NCBI RefSeq assembly: GCF_009936375.1
Contig: NZ_AP022332.1
Location: forward strand, 2,760,501-2,824,500
DNA: 64,000 nt
Direction: 5' to 3'
Origin: Methylosinus sp. C49
GTDB lineage: Bacteria > Pseudomonadota > Alphaproteobacteria > Rhizobiales > Beijerinckiaceae
Part shown: positions 1 to 9,017 of the stretch, one piece after another
Numbering within the stretch: the first letter of the stretch is position 1
Layout of the letters: each line of letters starts with the position of its first letter
Translations under genes and position numbers: made by a program
Notes under the pieces: generated by a model
What the model saw: the letters and a program-made list of their open reading frames with translations, nothing else
What the model was told of the DNA's origin: nothing
Databases searched by the model: none

Positions 1-543
1 CGTCACCGTCGCCGTATTGCTGATGTTGCGCGACACATTGACCAGCGCCTGCGGCTCGATCGCCTTGCCGCGCAGCCGCTCGATAATGACCGCCTCCACC
101 TCCTGCTGGGTGCGGCCGGCGACCTGTATGCGCCCGGCGTAGGGAACCGTCACCGAGCCGTCACGCCCCACCGTCTGATCGGGAATCGCCGCCGAGCGTG
201 AGCCCGGACTGGTTCGATCCATCGCCGGCGAGGAGAAGAGGCCGCCCGCGGCCGCCTCCCAAAGAGTGATCTGCAGCGTGTCGCCGACGCCGATCGGCTG
301 CGAGGCCGGCGGACGATAATCGCCGAAGGAGCCGCGCAGGCCGGGCGCGCCATGCTTGGCCAGCGCCGCCACCACCTGCCCGTCGATCTCGACGAGGGCA
401 AAGGCCGTCTCCGGCTGCGATTCGCTCGGCATGCCGGCGGTCATCACCGCATCGCCGGAAGGGCCGCTGCCCGGGAGCAGGCTGCAGCCGGAAAGCGAAG
501 CAGCCGCCAAAACACCGAAAATACGAAGCGTCTTCAAAACCAC
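1..543 (-). CDS. Polysaccharide export outer-membrane lipoprotein (Wza/BexD-type), 3' end outside the window
   Basis: About 181 residues are visible; the gene runs off the left edge. The N-terminus is a lipoprotein signal with lipobox LSGC, followed by a poly-export domain (VGDTLQITLWE, then RDGSVTVPYAGRIQVAGRTQ) of the kind that builds the outer-membrane channel for capsule or exopolysaccharide. No ATG is available. GTG at 543 is chosen because it opens directly onto the signal peptide; TTG at 558 or TTG at 537 are alternatives. The family assignment is firm, the start is not. The polyprenyl glycosylphosphotransferase at 61.4-62.8 kb could serve the same polymer, but they are far apart. Confidence 0.8.
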   Translation of the reverse strand, partial: MVLKTLRIFGVLAAASLSGCSLLPGSGPSGDAVMTAGMPSESQPETAFALVEIDGQVVAALAKHGAPGLRGSFGDYRPPASQPIGVGDTLQITLWEAAAGGLFSSPAMDRTSPGSRSAAIPDQTVGRDGSVTVPYAGRIQVAGRTQQEVEAVIIERLRGKAIEPQALVNVSRNISNTATVT

Positions 544-690
544 GCCGCCCCCGACCAATGCTCCGAGCCGCTCCCGGAGCTTCGCCGCGCGCCCAAATGA
601 CCCTGTCTCTTTGGCGAAGACAAGGCCTTCCCCGCCGCATCCGCCGTTTATCGCCCGGCTGTGACCAGTTCGCTACAGGCCATGGTTAAT

Positions 691-722
691 AAAAAAAGGA
701 CGCCCCGAGAGTCGGAGCGTCC
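691..722 (-). terminator. Intrinsic terminator of the FixJ-type regulator gene
   Basis: Read on the minus strand, a GGACGC...GCGTCC stem with a CCGA/TCGG inner stem is followed by seven T residues (complement of A691-697). It lies about 50 bases past the stop codon of the response-regulator gene, the correct place and orientation to end that transcript. Confidence 0.85.
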
Positions 723-769
723 CCGAAAGATGCAGGATCGCGTCACGCGCGGCGATAGCGGGCCGCGCG

Positions 770-1417
770 TCAGCCCTTGCCGCGCGCCTGCTCGGCGGCG
801 AGCGACATGCGCACCAGCTCGGAGAGGCTGCCTGCGTTCATTTTCAGCATGACATTGGCGCGATGGACCTCCACCGTGCGCACGCTGATGCCGAGCTCGC
901 GGCCGATGACCTTGTTCGGCATGCCGTGCAGCAGACGCTCGAGGACCTCGCTTTCGCGCGCGGTGAGAGTCTGCAGCCGCGCCTCTATGGTCTGCGTCTC
1001 CGCGGCGCGGAACTGCTCCTCGCGCTCATAGGCGAGCGCGAGACGCACGCAGGCGATCAGCGCCTCATTGTCGAAGGGCTTCTCCAGAAAGTCGAAGGCG
1101 CCCTGCTTCATCGCCTGCACGGCGAGCGACACATCGGCATAGGCGGTGATGACGACGACCGGCAGCGACAATCGCCGCGCCTTCATCGCTTCCAGCAGCT
1201 CTATGCCGGTCATCTCCGGCATGCGCGCATCCGTCACCACACAGCCGGTGTCGCCCGGCTCCACCGACGCCAGAAGATGGCTGGCGCTCTCATGGGCGCG
1301 GACCCGAAAGCCGTCCGTGGACAGCAGCAGGCTGAGGGAATCCCGGACGGCGTCGTCGTCGTCGACAATATGGATCGTGGCGTCTCGACTCGTCCTCTCC
1401 TGCGGAATGGAGCACAT
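770..1417 (-). CDS. FixJ/NarL-family response regulator (orphan)
   Basis: 215 residues. An N-terminal receiver domain has the acidic cluster DDDD at residues 19-22, phosphoacceptor Asp63 in VTDARMPEMTG and the conserved Lys in FLEKPF. A C-terminal LuxR-type helix-turn-helix follows (LTARESEVLERLLHG, then ISVRTVEVHRANVM), very like FixJ. The reading frame is open about 240 bases further upstream, but the added residues are not receiver-like, so ATG 1417 is preferred; its ribosome site is weak. No histidine kinase gene is adjacent, so its signal is unknown. Its own terminator follows, suggesting a single-gene transcript. Confidence 0.88.
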   Translation of the reverse strand: MCSIPQERTSRDATIHIVDDDDAVRDSLSLLLSTDGFRVRAHESASHLLASVEPGDTGCVVTDARMPEMTGIELLEAMKARRLSLPVVVITAYADVSLAVQAMKQGAFDFLEKPFDNEALIACVRLALAYEREEQFRAAETQTIEARLQTLTARESEVLERLLHGMPNKVIGRELGISVRTVEVHRANVMLKMNAGSLSELVRMSLAAEQARGKG

Positions 1418-1785
1418 CCGCCGAGACGTATCGTCGACGAGCGCGCCCGTCAGCGGCATCTGGACCATGTGCATCGCTCGTCTCGAGAGAAAAAGGCGGC
1501 GCATTGGCGCGCCGGCACAGGAAACGCGACGCATCGTTGCGCATCGCGTGGCGGCGGACAGATCATCATCAAGAACCTCGGAATAACCAACCGCGGAAAA
1601 GCTCTGCGCTCGACCCATGCGCCGACTTTCGATCGGCGTGACCCGCGCTATAATCATTATTCGGGCGCTGGAGAGATTGACAAACTGGGGAATGCACGTA
1701 CTCGGGAAATGCGCAGGTGCGAATCACGAACGCATGTTCGAACATTATTCACGCAGCGCGGCGCAGCGCGGTTTTTCGGCGCGCC
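1418..1785. other. Divergent intergenic region, 368 bases
   Basis: Lies between the minus-strand regulator and the plus-strand exported protein. It is open in the regulator's frame, so a longer regulator cannot be excluded. I saw no strong hairpin or recognisable operator in it. Confidence 0.4.
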
Positions 1786-2202
1786 ATGGCGACGACGAGG
1801 GGCTTCTTCCACGCATGCCTGCTGACGGCGACGCTCCATGGAGCCTGCGCGCAAGAGGTCGCGCGCGCGGATGATGACACACGCGCGCAATGGCGACGGC
1901 AGATCAACGAAGCGCGCGAGCGCTATGACGCTTTCGCGTCGCGCGTCGTCGCCGATCTCGATCGCATAGCGGAGGCTCACGCGGAACGCGAGGACGCGCA
2001 TCTCGACGATCCGACATTGCGGCGCGGCGACATTCTGGTCACGGCGACGGGCCTGCTGATGTTCAAAGGCTCCAGCAAATTCGTACCCGATCTCGCCGAT
2101 TTCGAGCCCATCGGCGAAGCGAGCGCGCGGCGCTCGGACCATGCCGCCACACTGCTCGATATCTTGCGCGCCCACGCCCGCGCCGGCCGTCGCGGCGGTT
2201 GA
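1786..2202 (+). CDS. Small exported protein of unknown function
   Basis: 138 residues from ATG 1786, chosen because MATTRGFFHACLLTATLHG begins a plausible signal peptide ending near ACAQ; an upstream in-frame ATG at 1717 gives a less natural N-terminus. The mature part is a charged helix (residues about 30-80) followed by a short segment, RGDILVTATGLLMFKGSS, that looks like a conserved core. I do not recognise the family. It is divergent from the regulator and followed by nfuA on the same strand. Confidence 0.55.
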   Translation: MATTRGFFHACLLTATLHGACAQEVARADDDTRAQWRRQINEARERYDAFASRVVADLDRIAEAHAEREDAHLDDPTLRRGDILVTATGLLMFKGSSKFVPDLADFEPIGEASARRSDHAATLLDILRAHARAGRRGG

Positions 2203-2307
2203 GGCGATCGAGGTCGAGGCGATTGCTGCGGCGCGGCCAATTTCGTGCTACATTAGCTCCGAAACATCGCCACGCCGGCCTTGAACCGGACGCCGCGGAG
2301 AAGACCA

Positions 2308-2859
2308 ATGTTCATTCAGACCGAATCCACGCCCAATCCCTCCACGCTGAAGTTCCTGCCCGGCCGCCCTGTCCTCGCCGAGGGCGCGCGCGAGTTCCGC
2401 ACGCCGGAGGCCGCCGCCGCCTCGCCGCTCGCGGGCGCGTTGCTCTCCATCGACGGCGTCGAGGCGGTGATGTTCGGCCCGGATTTCGTCTCCGTCACCA
2501 AGACCGACGCCGAATGGGCGCATCTGAAGCCGGCCATTCTCGGCACGATCATGGAGCATTTCAGCTCCGGCCAGCCGATCGTCGTCGAGGGCGCCGAAGC
2601 CGCCCCGGCGGAATTCTTCGATCCCGCCGACGCCGAGACGGTGGCGCAGATCAAGGAGCTGATCGTGACCCGCGTGCGTCCGGCGGTCGCCAATGACGGC
2701 GGCGACATCACTTTCCGCGGCTTTCGCGACGGAACCGTCTATGTGGCGATGAAAGGCTCCTGCTCCGGCTGCCCCTCCTCCACGGCGACGCTCAAGAACG
2801 GCATAGAAAATATGCTGCGCCATTTCGTGCCTCAGGTCACGTCGGTGCAGCAGGTTTGA
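2308..2859 (+). CDS. nfuA: NfuA/NFU1-type Fe-S cluster carrier
   Basis: 183 residues. The N-terminal domain (MFIQTESTPNPSTLKFLPG) is the NFU-N fold and the C-terminal domain is NifU-like with the cluster-binding CxxC in KGSCSGCPSS. Proteins of this family take a 4Fe-4S cluster from the assembly machinery and pass it to targets in the cytoplasm. The start is fixed by GGAGAAG just upstream of ATG 2308. TsaB follows 46 bases later on the same strand, so the gene may lead the following block. Confidence 0.93.
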   Translation: MFIQTESTPNPSTLKFLPGRPVLAEGAREFRTPEAAAASPLAGALLSIDGVEAVMFGPDFVSVTKTDAEWAHLKPAILGTIMEHFSSGQPIVVEGAEAAPAEFFDPADAETVAQIKELIVTRVRPAVANDGGDITFRGFRDGTVYVAMKGSCSGCPSSTATLKNGIENMLRHFVPQVTSVQQV

Positions 2860-2905
2860 GAGGCGGCTTTGAAAGCCGAGCGAAACCCGTCATAATCTGC
2901 CGGCA

Positions 2906-3598
2906 ATGAGAATCCTCGCCATCGACACGGCGCTTCCCGCCGTTTCCGCCTGCGTGCTCGATCTGGGCGCCGCCGACCCACTCGCCATCGAGACGGCGCC
3001 GATGGAGCGCGGCCACGCCGAGGAATTGCTGCCGCTCATCGAGCGCGTGGTCGCCGCGGCGGGCGGCGGCTTCGGCTCCATCGGACGGGTGGCGGTCACG
3101 GTCGGGCCGGGCTCCTTCACCGGCATCCGAATCGGACTCGCGGCCGGACAGGCTATCGCCCTCGCCGTGAAGGCGCCCATCGTCGGCGTCTCCACTCTGG
3201 CGGCGCTGGCTGCGCCTTATGTTCTGCTCCCCTTCGACGGCGTGGTGGCGGCGGCGATCGACGCGCGCCATGGCCAGGTCTATGTGACCGCCTATGGGCC
3301 GGACGGCCGCACCCTGCTCTCGCCACGCCGCGTCGGCGCTCATGAGGCGCTGCGCGCGCTCGGCTCCGGCCCGCTGCGGCTGATCGGCTCCGGCGCGCCG
3401 CTGCTGGCCGAGGAGGCCCGCCTCGCCGGCCTCGAGGCGGAGGTCGCCAGCCGTGCGCCAGCGCCCGATATCGCCTTTGTCGCCCGGCTCGGCCTCGTCG
3501 CCGATCCGGCGACCGCCCCGGCTCGGCCTCTCTATTTGAAGGCTCCAGACGCCAAGCCTCTGGAACGACCGCTGCAAGACGCCCCGGCCGGCGCATGA
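2906..3598 (+). CDS. tsaB: tRNA threonylcarbamoyladenosine biosynthesis protein TsaB
   Basis: 230 residues, normal length for the family. It starts MRILAIDTA and carries the glycine-rich motif GPGSFTGIRIGLAAGQA typical of TsaB/YeaZ. TsaB is the inactive ASKHA partner that dimerises with TsaD to form t6A at position 37 of ANN-decoding tRNAs. The stop overlaps the rimI start (ATGA at 3595-3598), a widespread tsaB-rimI coupling. Confidence 0.95.
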   Translation: MRILAIDTALPAVSACVLDLGAADPLAIETAPMERGHAEELLPLIERVVAAAGGGFGSIGRVAVTVGPGSFTGIRIGLAAGQAIALAVKAPIVGVSTLAALAAPYVLLPFDGVVAAAIDARHGQVYVTAYGPDGRTLLSPRRVGAHEALRALGSGPLRLIGSGAPLLAEEARLAGLEAEVASRAPAPDIAFVARLGLVADPATAPARPLYLKAPDAKPLERPLQDAPAGA

Positions 3599-4101
3599 GC
3601 TCCCGCGTCATGAGCCTGTTTTCGACCTTCTTTCCCAAGCCGCATTATGTGATCCGCCCCATCGGCGCCGATCACGCCTATGATTGCGCCAAGATTCACG
3701 CGGGCTCCTTCGCCTTCCCCTGGTCGAAGATCGATTTCGAGAGCCTTTTGACCGACCGCACCGTGCTCGCCGACGGCGCGATGAACGAGCGGCTGCTCAA
3801 GGACGAGATGGGCGGCATGGCGCTGTCCCGCCTGCTGCCGCCGGACGCCGAGATTCTGACTTTCGCCGTCGATCCGGCCCGCCGCGGCGCCGGACTCGGA
3901 CGAGCGCTGCTCGCGGCGCATCTCGGCAATCTCGAGCGCGGCGGGGCGCGCCTCGTCTTCCTCGAGGTGGGCGAGGACAATACCGCGGCGCTGAAGGTCT
4001 ATGAGAAGCTGGGCTTCAAGACGATCGGTCGCCGCGAGAATTACTATCAGCGGCCCAATGGCGAGCGTCAGGCGGCGCTGACGATGCGCTGCGAGCTGTG
4101 A
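3595..4101 (+). CDS. rimI: Ribosomal-protein-alanine N-acetyltransferase RimI
   Basis: 168 residues, GNAT fold. The acetyl-CoA-binding motif A is seen in VDPARRGAGLGRALLAAH and the tail motif in NTAALKVYEKLGFK. RimI acetylates the N-terminal alanine of ribosomal protein S18 in E. coli. ATG 3595 overlaps the tsaB stop; a second ATG at 3610 (MSLFSTFFPKP) would remove five residues. Next to tsaB, the RimI assignment is stronger than from sequence alone. Confidence 0.92.
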   Translation: MSSRVMSLFSTFFPKPHYVIRPIGADHAYDCAKIHAGSFAFPWSKIDFESLLTDRTVLADGAMNERLLKDEMGGMALSRLLPPDAEILTFAVDPARRGAGLGRALLAAHLGNLERGGARLVFLEVGEDNTAALKVYEKLGFKTIGRRENYYQRPNGERQAALTMRCEL

Positions 4102-4134
4102 GGCGCGCCGCCATCGGCCAATGATGAACCGCAA

Positions 4135-4152
4135 CTGTCACGAAACTGTCGT
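4135..4152 (+). promoter_or_regulatory. Candidate Pho box (PhoB binding site)
   Basis: Two 7-base direct repeats, CTGTCAC and CTGTCGT, are separated by GAAA. This matches the PhoB consensus of two CTGTCAY half-sites with a four-base spacer. The site is in the direction of transcription and ends 21 bases before the ATG of the acyltransferase gene, with GTTAGAG as a possible -10 just downstream. Confidence 0.65.
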
Positions 4153-4173
4153 TCGCGCGTTAGAGACAGGGCC

Positions 4174-4989
4174 ATGCCTTATCTGCGCGCGCTCGCTTTC
4201 GTCCTGGCGATGACCGGGGCCTTCGTCTTCTTCGTCCCCGTCCAGTGGCTGGCGCGGAGACGGCGCTGGGAGCTGCGTCATAATATTCAGACCGGCTTTT
4301 GCCGCGTGATGTGCGCCATCATCGGCATAGATGTGCGCGAGCAGGGCCGACTCACGGGGACGAGCCCGCGATTCGTCGTCGCCAATCATGTCTCCTGGAC
4401 CGACATCATCGCCCTCGCCAGCCGCTATCCGCTGGTGTTTCTGGCGAAGTCCGAGGTCTCCGCCTGGCCGGTGCTGGGCTTTCTGGCGCGGCTGCAAGGC
4501 ACGGTCTTCGTCGAGCGCGGCAATCGACGGGCGATCCCCATCGTCAATGCGGCTCTGGCGGAGCGGCTGCGGCAGGGCGACGATATCGTCGTCTTCGCGG
4601 AAGGCACGTCGAGCGACGGCGCCGGCGTGCTGAAATTCAACGCCTCACATTTCGCCATGCTGACCGAACTCGCCGCCACCAATGCGGCCGCGCCTACGCT
4701 CGCCCCGGCCGCCATTCTCTACACGGAGCGAAAAAGCGCGCCCGGCGGCCGGCTGGACGTCGGCTGGTACGGGGATATGACTTTCCTCCCACATTTATGG
4801 AGTCTGATGAAGCGCGGCGGCGCAAAATGCCATATATTGTGGGGTGAGGCGGTGGACCCCGGCTCCGGCGACCGCAAGGCTCTCGCCGCCGCCACAGAGG
4901 CGCGCGTGCGAGAACTTCTGGCGACGGACGTTGCGGGCCGGGAAAGCGAGAGTAATATCGCCCCGACGCGAGCCCCCGCCGCCCGTTGA
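4174..4989 (+). CDS. 1-acylglycerol-3-phosphate acyltransferase family protein, OlsA-like
   Basis: 271 residues. An N-terminal membrane segment (residues about 5-25) precedes the PlsC domain with the HX4D catalytic motif in NHVSWTD and the acceptor motif in VVFAEGTSSDG. The family acylates lysophosphatidic acid; the OlsA branch acylates lyso-ornithine lipid instead. I favour OlsA because the gene sits between rimI and miaB, where I recall rhizobial olsA genes lying, and because a Pho box precedes it (ornithine lipids rise under phosphate starvation). Plain PlsC remains possible. Confidence 0.85.
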   Translation: MPYLRALAFVLAMTGAFVFFVPVQWLARRRRWELRHNIQTGFCRVMCAIIGIDVREQGRLTGTSPRFVVANHVSWTDIIALASRYPLVFLAKSEVSAWPVLGFLARLQGTVFVERGNRRAIPIVNAALAERLRQGDDIVVFAEGTSSDGAGVLKFNASHFAMLTELAATNAAAPTLAPAAILYTERKSAPGGRLDVGWYGDMTFLPHLWSLMKRGGAKCHILWGEAVDPGSGDRKALAAATEARVRELLATDVAGRESESNIAPTRAPAAR

Positions 4990-5001
4990 GGAGAAACCGA
5001 G

Positions 5002-6444
5002 ATTTCCGACGCCGCATCGAAGCCCGCGCCCGCCTTATCCCTAGAGCAAGCGCCGGGAGCCCTGGGAACCGCGAAAGCCTATGTGAAATCATATGGCTGT
5101 CAGATGAACGTCTATGACGCGACGCGCATGGCCGATCTGCTCGCGGCGCGCGGCTATGCGGAGGCCGCCGACGAGGACGACGCCGATCTCGTCGTGCTGA
5201 ACACCTGCCATATTCGTGAGAAGGCGACGGAAAAGGTCTATTCCGAGCTCGGCCGCCTCGCTCGGGTGAAGAGCGAGCGCAGAGCCGAAGGCCGGGACTA
5301 TCGAATCGTCGTCGCGGGCTGCGTCGCCCAGGCGGAAGGCGAGGAGGTGCTGCGCCGCCAGCGCGCGGTCGATCTCGTCGTCGGGCCTCAGAGCTATCAC
5401 CGCCTCTCCGATCTCCTGAACCGCGCCGAGGCCGGCGAGCGCGTCGCAGAGACGGATTTCGCCGTCGCCGACAAATTCGAGGCGCTGCGCCGCGCGGCGG
5501 CCGCAGGCAAGCGTGTGCGCGACGTCACGGCCTTCGTCACGGCGCAGGAAGGATGCGACAAATTCTGCTCCTTCTGCGTGGTGCCCTACACGCGCGGCGC
5601 CGAAATATCGCGCCGCCCAGAAGAGATCGTCGAGGAGGCGAAGGCGCTGGCCGCGGCCGGCGTGCGCGAGCTGACCGTCATCGGCCAGAACGTCAATGCC
5701 TATAGCGGCTTGGACGAGAATGGCGCGCCCTGCTCCCTGCCCCGCCTGCTGGCGCGGCTGGAGCGTATCGAAGGCGTCACGCGGCTGCGCTACACCACGA
5801 GCCATCCGATCGATATGACGCAGGAGCTGATCGACGCCCATGCCGAGCTGCCGACTCTGGCGCCCTTTGTTCACCTTCCGGTGCAATCCGGCTCGGATCG
5901 CATTTTGAAGGCGATGAACCGACGCCATGACGCGCGCTTTTATGTTGACATTGTCGCGCGGCTGCGCGCGGCGCGGCCGGATATTGCGCTGTCTTCCGAC
6001 TTCATCGTCGGCTTTCCCGGCGAGACCGACGCGGATTTCGAGGCGACGCTGGAACTCATTCGCGCCGTCGGATTCGCGTCCACTTTTTCGTTCAAATATT
6101 CGCCGCGCCCCGGCACGCCCGGCGCCGAGCGCGAGGATCAGATCGACGAGAGCGTCAAATCCGAGCGGCTCGCCATTCTCCAGGCGCTGGTCGAGGAGCA
6201 GCGGCAGGCGTTCAACGCCGCCACCGTGGGCCGCACAGTGGAGGTCTTGTTCGAGAAGGCCGGCCGGCACGAGGGTCAGATCGCCGGCAAGAGCCCCTAT
6301 ATGCAGCCCGTCCATGCGATGGGCGGCCTGGAGCTGATCGGAAAGACGCTGCCGGTGACGATCGTCGCCGCCGGCTCCAATTCGCTGGCCGGCGCCATCG
6401 TCGGCCGAACGAGCCTTGAAGCTGCGAGGGAGGCCGCCCTGTGA
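5002..6444 (+). CDS. miaB: tRNA-2-methylthio-N6-dimethylallyladenosine synthase MiaB
   Basis: Radical-SAM methylthiotransferase acting on i6A37 of tRNA. The UPF0004 domain begins KSYGCQMN and includes NTCHIREKA; the SAM motif is CDKFCSFC (CxxxCxxC); a TRAM domain closes the protein. No ATG or TTG start exists. GTG 5083, the shortest candidate, would cut the first beta strand ([10 protein letters not shown]). The frame is open back to 4990, and a GAGGAG site lies eight bases before ATT 5002, giving about 480 residues. I place the start there tentatively. Confidence 0.93.
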   Translation: MSDAASKPAPALSLEQAPGALGTAKAYVKSYGCQMNVYDATRMADLLAARGYAEAADEDDADLVVLNTCHIREKATEKVYSELGRLARVKSERRAEGRDYRIVVAGCVAQAEGEEVLRRQRAVDLVVGPQSYHRLSDLLNRAEAGERVAETDFAVADKFEALRRAAAAGKRVRDVTAFVTAQEGCDKFCSFCVVPYTRGAEISRRPEEIVEEAKALAAAGVRELTVIGQNVNAYSGLDENGAPCSLPRLLARLERIEGVTRLRYTTSHPIDMTQELIDAHAELPTLAPFVHLPVQSGSDRILKAMNRRHDARFYVDIVARLRAARPDIALSSDFIVGFPGETDADFEATLELIRAVGFASTFSFKYSPRPGTPGAEREDQIDESVKSERLAILQALVEEQRQAFNAATVGRTVEVLFEKAGRHEGQIAGKSPYMQPVHAMGGLELIGKTLPVTIVAAGSNSLAGAIVGRTSLEAAREAAL

Positions 6445-7487
6445 CGCTCGACCGCGAGAGACGGGTCTTCGAACAGCCGGACGCGCCGCGTTCGGGCGAG
6501 CCGGAGGCGGAGATCACGCTCGCCTTCGAGGATAATCGTTACGCCTCGCTGGTTTTCGGCCTCTACGACCAGCATCTCGCCAAGATCGAGCGGCGCCTTG
6601 CCGTCTCCTGCTTCGCCAACGGCAATCATGTCACGCTGAAGGGCCGCGCCGAGGCCTGCGAGCAGGCCCGCCGCGTGCTCGAAATTCTCTACGGCCGCGT
6701 GCAGCTCGGCCAGAAGGTGGGATTGGGCGACGTGGACGGCGCCATACAGGAATCGGCCCGCCAGGGCAGCCTCTTTCCCGAGGCGGAGCCCAGCCGCGCC
6801 GTCTTCGAGCAGATTTCGACGCGCCGGCGCGGTCCGGTGCGGGCCCGCAACCTCGCCCAGGATCTCTATCTGCGGGCGTTGAAGCGCCATGAGCTGGTCT
6901 TCGCCGAGGGGCCGGCCGGCACGGGAAAGACCTGGCTCGCGGTCGGCCATGCCGTCTCGCTGCTCGAGCAGGGCGCGGTCGAGCGCATCATTCTCTCGCG
7001 TCCGGCCGTGGAGGCCGGCGAGCGCTTGGGCTTCCTGCCCGGCGACATGCGCGAGAAGGTCGACCCCTATCTGCGGCCCATCTATGACGGCCTCCATGAT
7101 TTCATGGACCCGCGCATGGTGGAGCGCGGCATTCAAACCGGCATGATCGAAGTGGCGCCGCTCGCCTTCATGCGCGGGCGCACGCTCACCAAGGCCTGCG
7201 TTTTGCTAGACGAAGCGCAGAACGCCACTTCCATGCAGATGAAAATGTTTCTCACCCGTCTCGGCGACGGATCGCGTATGATCATCAATGGCGACCCGTC
7301 GCAGACCGATCTGCCCCCCGGCCAGAAATCCGGGCTGAGCGAGGCGATCGCGCTGCTCTCCAACATAGAGGGCGTCGGAAGGGTGAAATTCGCCGAGGGC
7401 GACGTGGTGCGCCACGACCTCGTGCGGCAAATCGTCGGCGCCTATGAAGCGGCCGCGCGGGAGAAGGCGAAGCCTCGAGAATCATGA
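6441..7487 (+). CDS. phoH: PhoH family ATPase
   Basis: 348 residues with a GTG start overlapping the miaB stop (GTGA at 6441-6444). A KH-like N-terminal region precedes the PhoH ATPase domain with Walker [12 protein letters not shown] and Walker [10 protein letters not shown]. The protein is usually linked with ybeY in ribosome and RNA quality control; its exact reaction is unsettled. It is coupled to ybeY by an ATGA overlap. Confidence 0.95.
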   Translation: MTLDRERRVFEQPDAPRSGEPEAEITLAFEDNRYASLVFGLYDQHLAKIERRLAVSCFANGNHVTLKGRAEACEQARRVLEILYGRVQLGQKVGLGDVDGAIQESARQGSLFPEAEPSRAVFEQISTRRRGPVRARNLAQDLYLRALKRHELVFAEGPAGTGKTWLAVGHAVSLLEQGAVERIILSRPAVEAGERLGFLPGDMREKVDPYLRPIYDGLHDFMDPRMVERGIQTGMIEVAPLAFMRGRTLTKACVLLDEAQNATSMQMKMFLTRLGDGSRMIINGDPSQTDLPPGQKSGLSEAIALLSNIEGVGRVKFAEGDVVRHDLVRQIVGAYEAAAREKAKPRES

Positions 7488-8002
7488 GCGTCGCGATCGA
7501 CATTATCGTCACCGCGCCCTGCTGGGATCAGCAGGCCGGGCTCGACGAGCTGACGCAGAGTACCGTGCGCGAGTGCGTCGCCCAGACGGCGGCGCCGCTC
7601 GCGCCGGGCTGCGAGCTGAGCGTCAACTTCACCGATGACGCCACCATCCGCGAATTGAACGCGCAATGGCGCGGCATGGACAAGCCCACCAATGTTCTCT
7701 CCTTCGAGACGCCCGGCCCGCTCGCGCGCCGCATGGCGCTCGGCGATATCGTCATCGCGCATGAGACCGTCGCGCGCGAGGCGGCGGAGCAGGACAAGAG
7801 CTTCGACGCGCATCTCACCCATTTGCTCATTCATGGATTTCTGCATCTGATCGGCTACGACCATCAAGCTCCACGGGAGGCCGAAGAGATGGAGGCGCTG
7901 GAGCGACGCATAGCGACGGCGCTCGGCCTCAATGATCCTTACGAAGGCTCCGAGCTCGTGGCGGAGACTTCATCCAAAGGAAAATCGAACGGCGATGTCT
8001 AG
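7484..8002 (+). CDS. ybeY: Endoribonuclease YbeY (rRNA maturation factor)
   Basis: 172 residues. The metal-binding motif HGFLHLIGYDH, preceded by a further His in HLLIHG, is the UPF0054 signature. YbeY is a zinc-dependent single-strand RNase needed for 16S rRNA 3' maturation and 70S quality control. Its start overlaps phoH and its end overlaps the next gene, so phoH-ybeY-corC behave as one operon. Confidence 0.95.
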   Translation: MSVAIDIIVTAPCWDQQAGLDELTQSTVRECVAQTAAPLAPGCELSVNFTDDATIRELNAQWRGMDKPTNVLSFETPGPLARRMALGDIVIAHETVAREAAEQDKSFDAHLTHLLIHGFLHLIGYDHQAPREAEEMEALERRIATALGLNDPYEGSELVAETSSKGKSNGDV

Positions 8003-8948
8003 GACGGATAATGGCGAGCACGCGGCCACGAGGCGCGAGCAGCGAAGCGGCATCGTCGATCGGCTGCGGGCGCTCATCGGGCTCGGCTCGCCCTCGGTGC
8101 GCGAGGACATAGAGGAGGCGCTGGAAGGCGCCGCCGGCGATGTGACGCCGCATGAGCGCGTGCTGCTGAAAAATGTGCTGGCCCTGCATGATCTGCGCGT
8201 CGCCGACGCGATGATCCCGCGCGCCGATATCGTCGCCGTCGCGCAGGACGCCACGCTCGGGGAGACGCTGGCGCTGTTCCGCAACGCCGGCCATTCCCGC
8301 CTGCCCGTCTATGGCGACACGCTCGATGATCCGCGCGGCATGATCCATATTCGCGATTTCGTCGATTATCTCGCCTCGCTCGCCGAGCGCGCCGAGCCCG
8401 TGACGGTGGAAGCGCCGGCGCCGAGCGAGCACGCGCCGACCGTCTCGCTCGCCGCGATCGATTTTTCCGCGGAGCTCTCCACCGTCACCGTGCTGAAGCC
8501 GGTGCTCTATGTGCCGCCCTCCATGCCGGCGCTCGATCTTCTGGTGAAGATGCAGGCGACGCGCACGCATCTCGCGCTCGTCATCGACGAATATGGCGGC
8601 ACGCATGGTCTCGTCACGATGGAGGACATCGTCGAGATGATCGTCGGCGACATAGAAGACGAGCACGACGTCGACGAGGAGCCGCGCATAGAAACCGTGT
8701 CCGACGGCGTTTTCCTGGTCGACGCGAAAGCCGATCTCGACGAAGTGTCGCAGCGGCTCGGCGTCGATTTCACGCCGGAGGACGACGGCGCCGAGGTGAC
8801 GACGCTCGGCGGGCTCGTCGCCTCGCTCGCCGGCCATGTGCCGATGCGCGGCGAGATCGTGCCCGCGCCGGTGGAAGGCTGGGAGTTCGAGATCGTCGAA
8901 GCCGATCCGCGCCGCGTCGCGCGGCTGCTGGTGCACGCCCCGAAATAG
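7995..8948 (+). CDS. CorC/HlyC-type CBS-domain protein
   Basis: 317 residues from ATG 7995, inside the ybeY 3' end; an earlier in-frame ATG at 7932 lies deep within ybeY and is less likely. A paired CBS module spans about residues 70-200 ([34 protein letters not shown]) and a CorC_HlyC domain forms the last 80 residues. No membrane segments are present, so it is the soluble CorC type linked to magnesium/cobalt efflux. The phoH-ybeY-corC order is conserved in many proteobacteria. Confidence 0.9.
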   Translation: MSRTDNGEHAATRREQRSGIVDRLRALIGLGSPSVREDIEEALEGAAGDVTPHERVLLKNVLALHDLRVADAMIPRADIVAVAQDATLGETLALFRNAGHSRLPVYGDTLDDPRGMIHIRDFVDYLASLAERAEPVTVEAPAPSEHAPTVSLAAIDFSAELSTVTVLKPVLYVPPSMPALDLLVKMQATRTHLALVIDEYGGTHGLVTMEDIVEMIVGDIEDEHDVDEEPRIETVSDGVFLVDAKADLDEVSQRLGVDFTPEDDGAEVTTLGGLVASLAGHVPMRGEIVPAPVEGWEFEIVEADPRRVARLLVHAPK

Positions 8949-8960
8949 GATTCTCCTGCG

Positions 8961-8989
8961 AAAACGCTATCCGATCAAATCGGATAGCG
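8961..8989 (-). terminator. Intrinsic terminator at the end of the B12 operon
   Basis: A perfect 11-bp stem (8965-8975 with 8979-8989) and three-base loop is followed on the minus strand by TTTT (complement of 8961-8964). It lies just past the stop of the last gene of the minus-strand operon at 9018. The palindrome may also stop corC transcription from the other side, but that side lacks a T-run. Confidence 0.7.
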
Positions 8990-9017
8990 CTCCGATTCTC
9001 CGCGTCTGTGACCCGCG

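Noticed and set aside
161-640. 159-residue minus-strand frame
   Set aside because: Shadow of the polysaccharide export lipoprotein, which has a lipobox and a recognisable domain in another frame.
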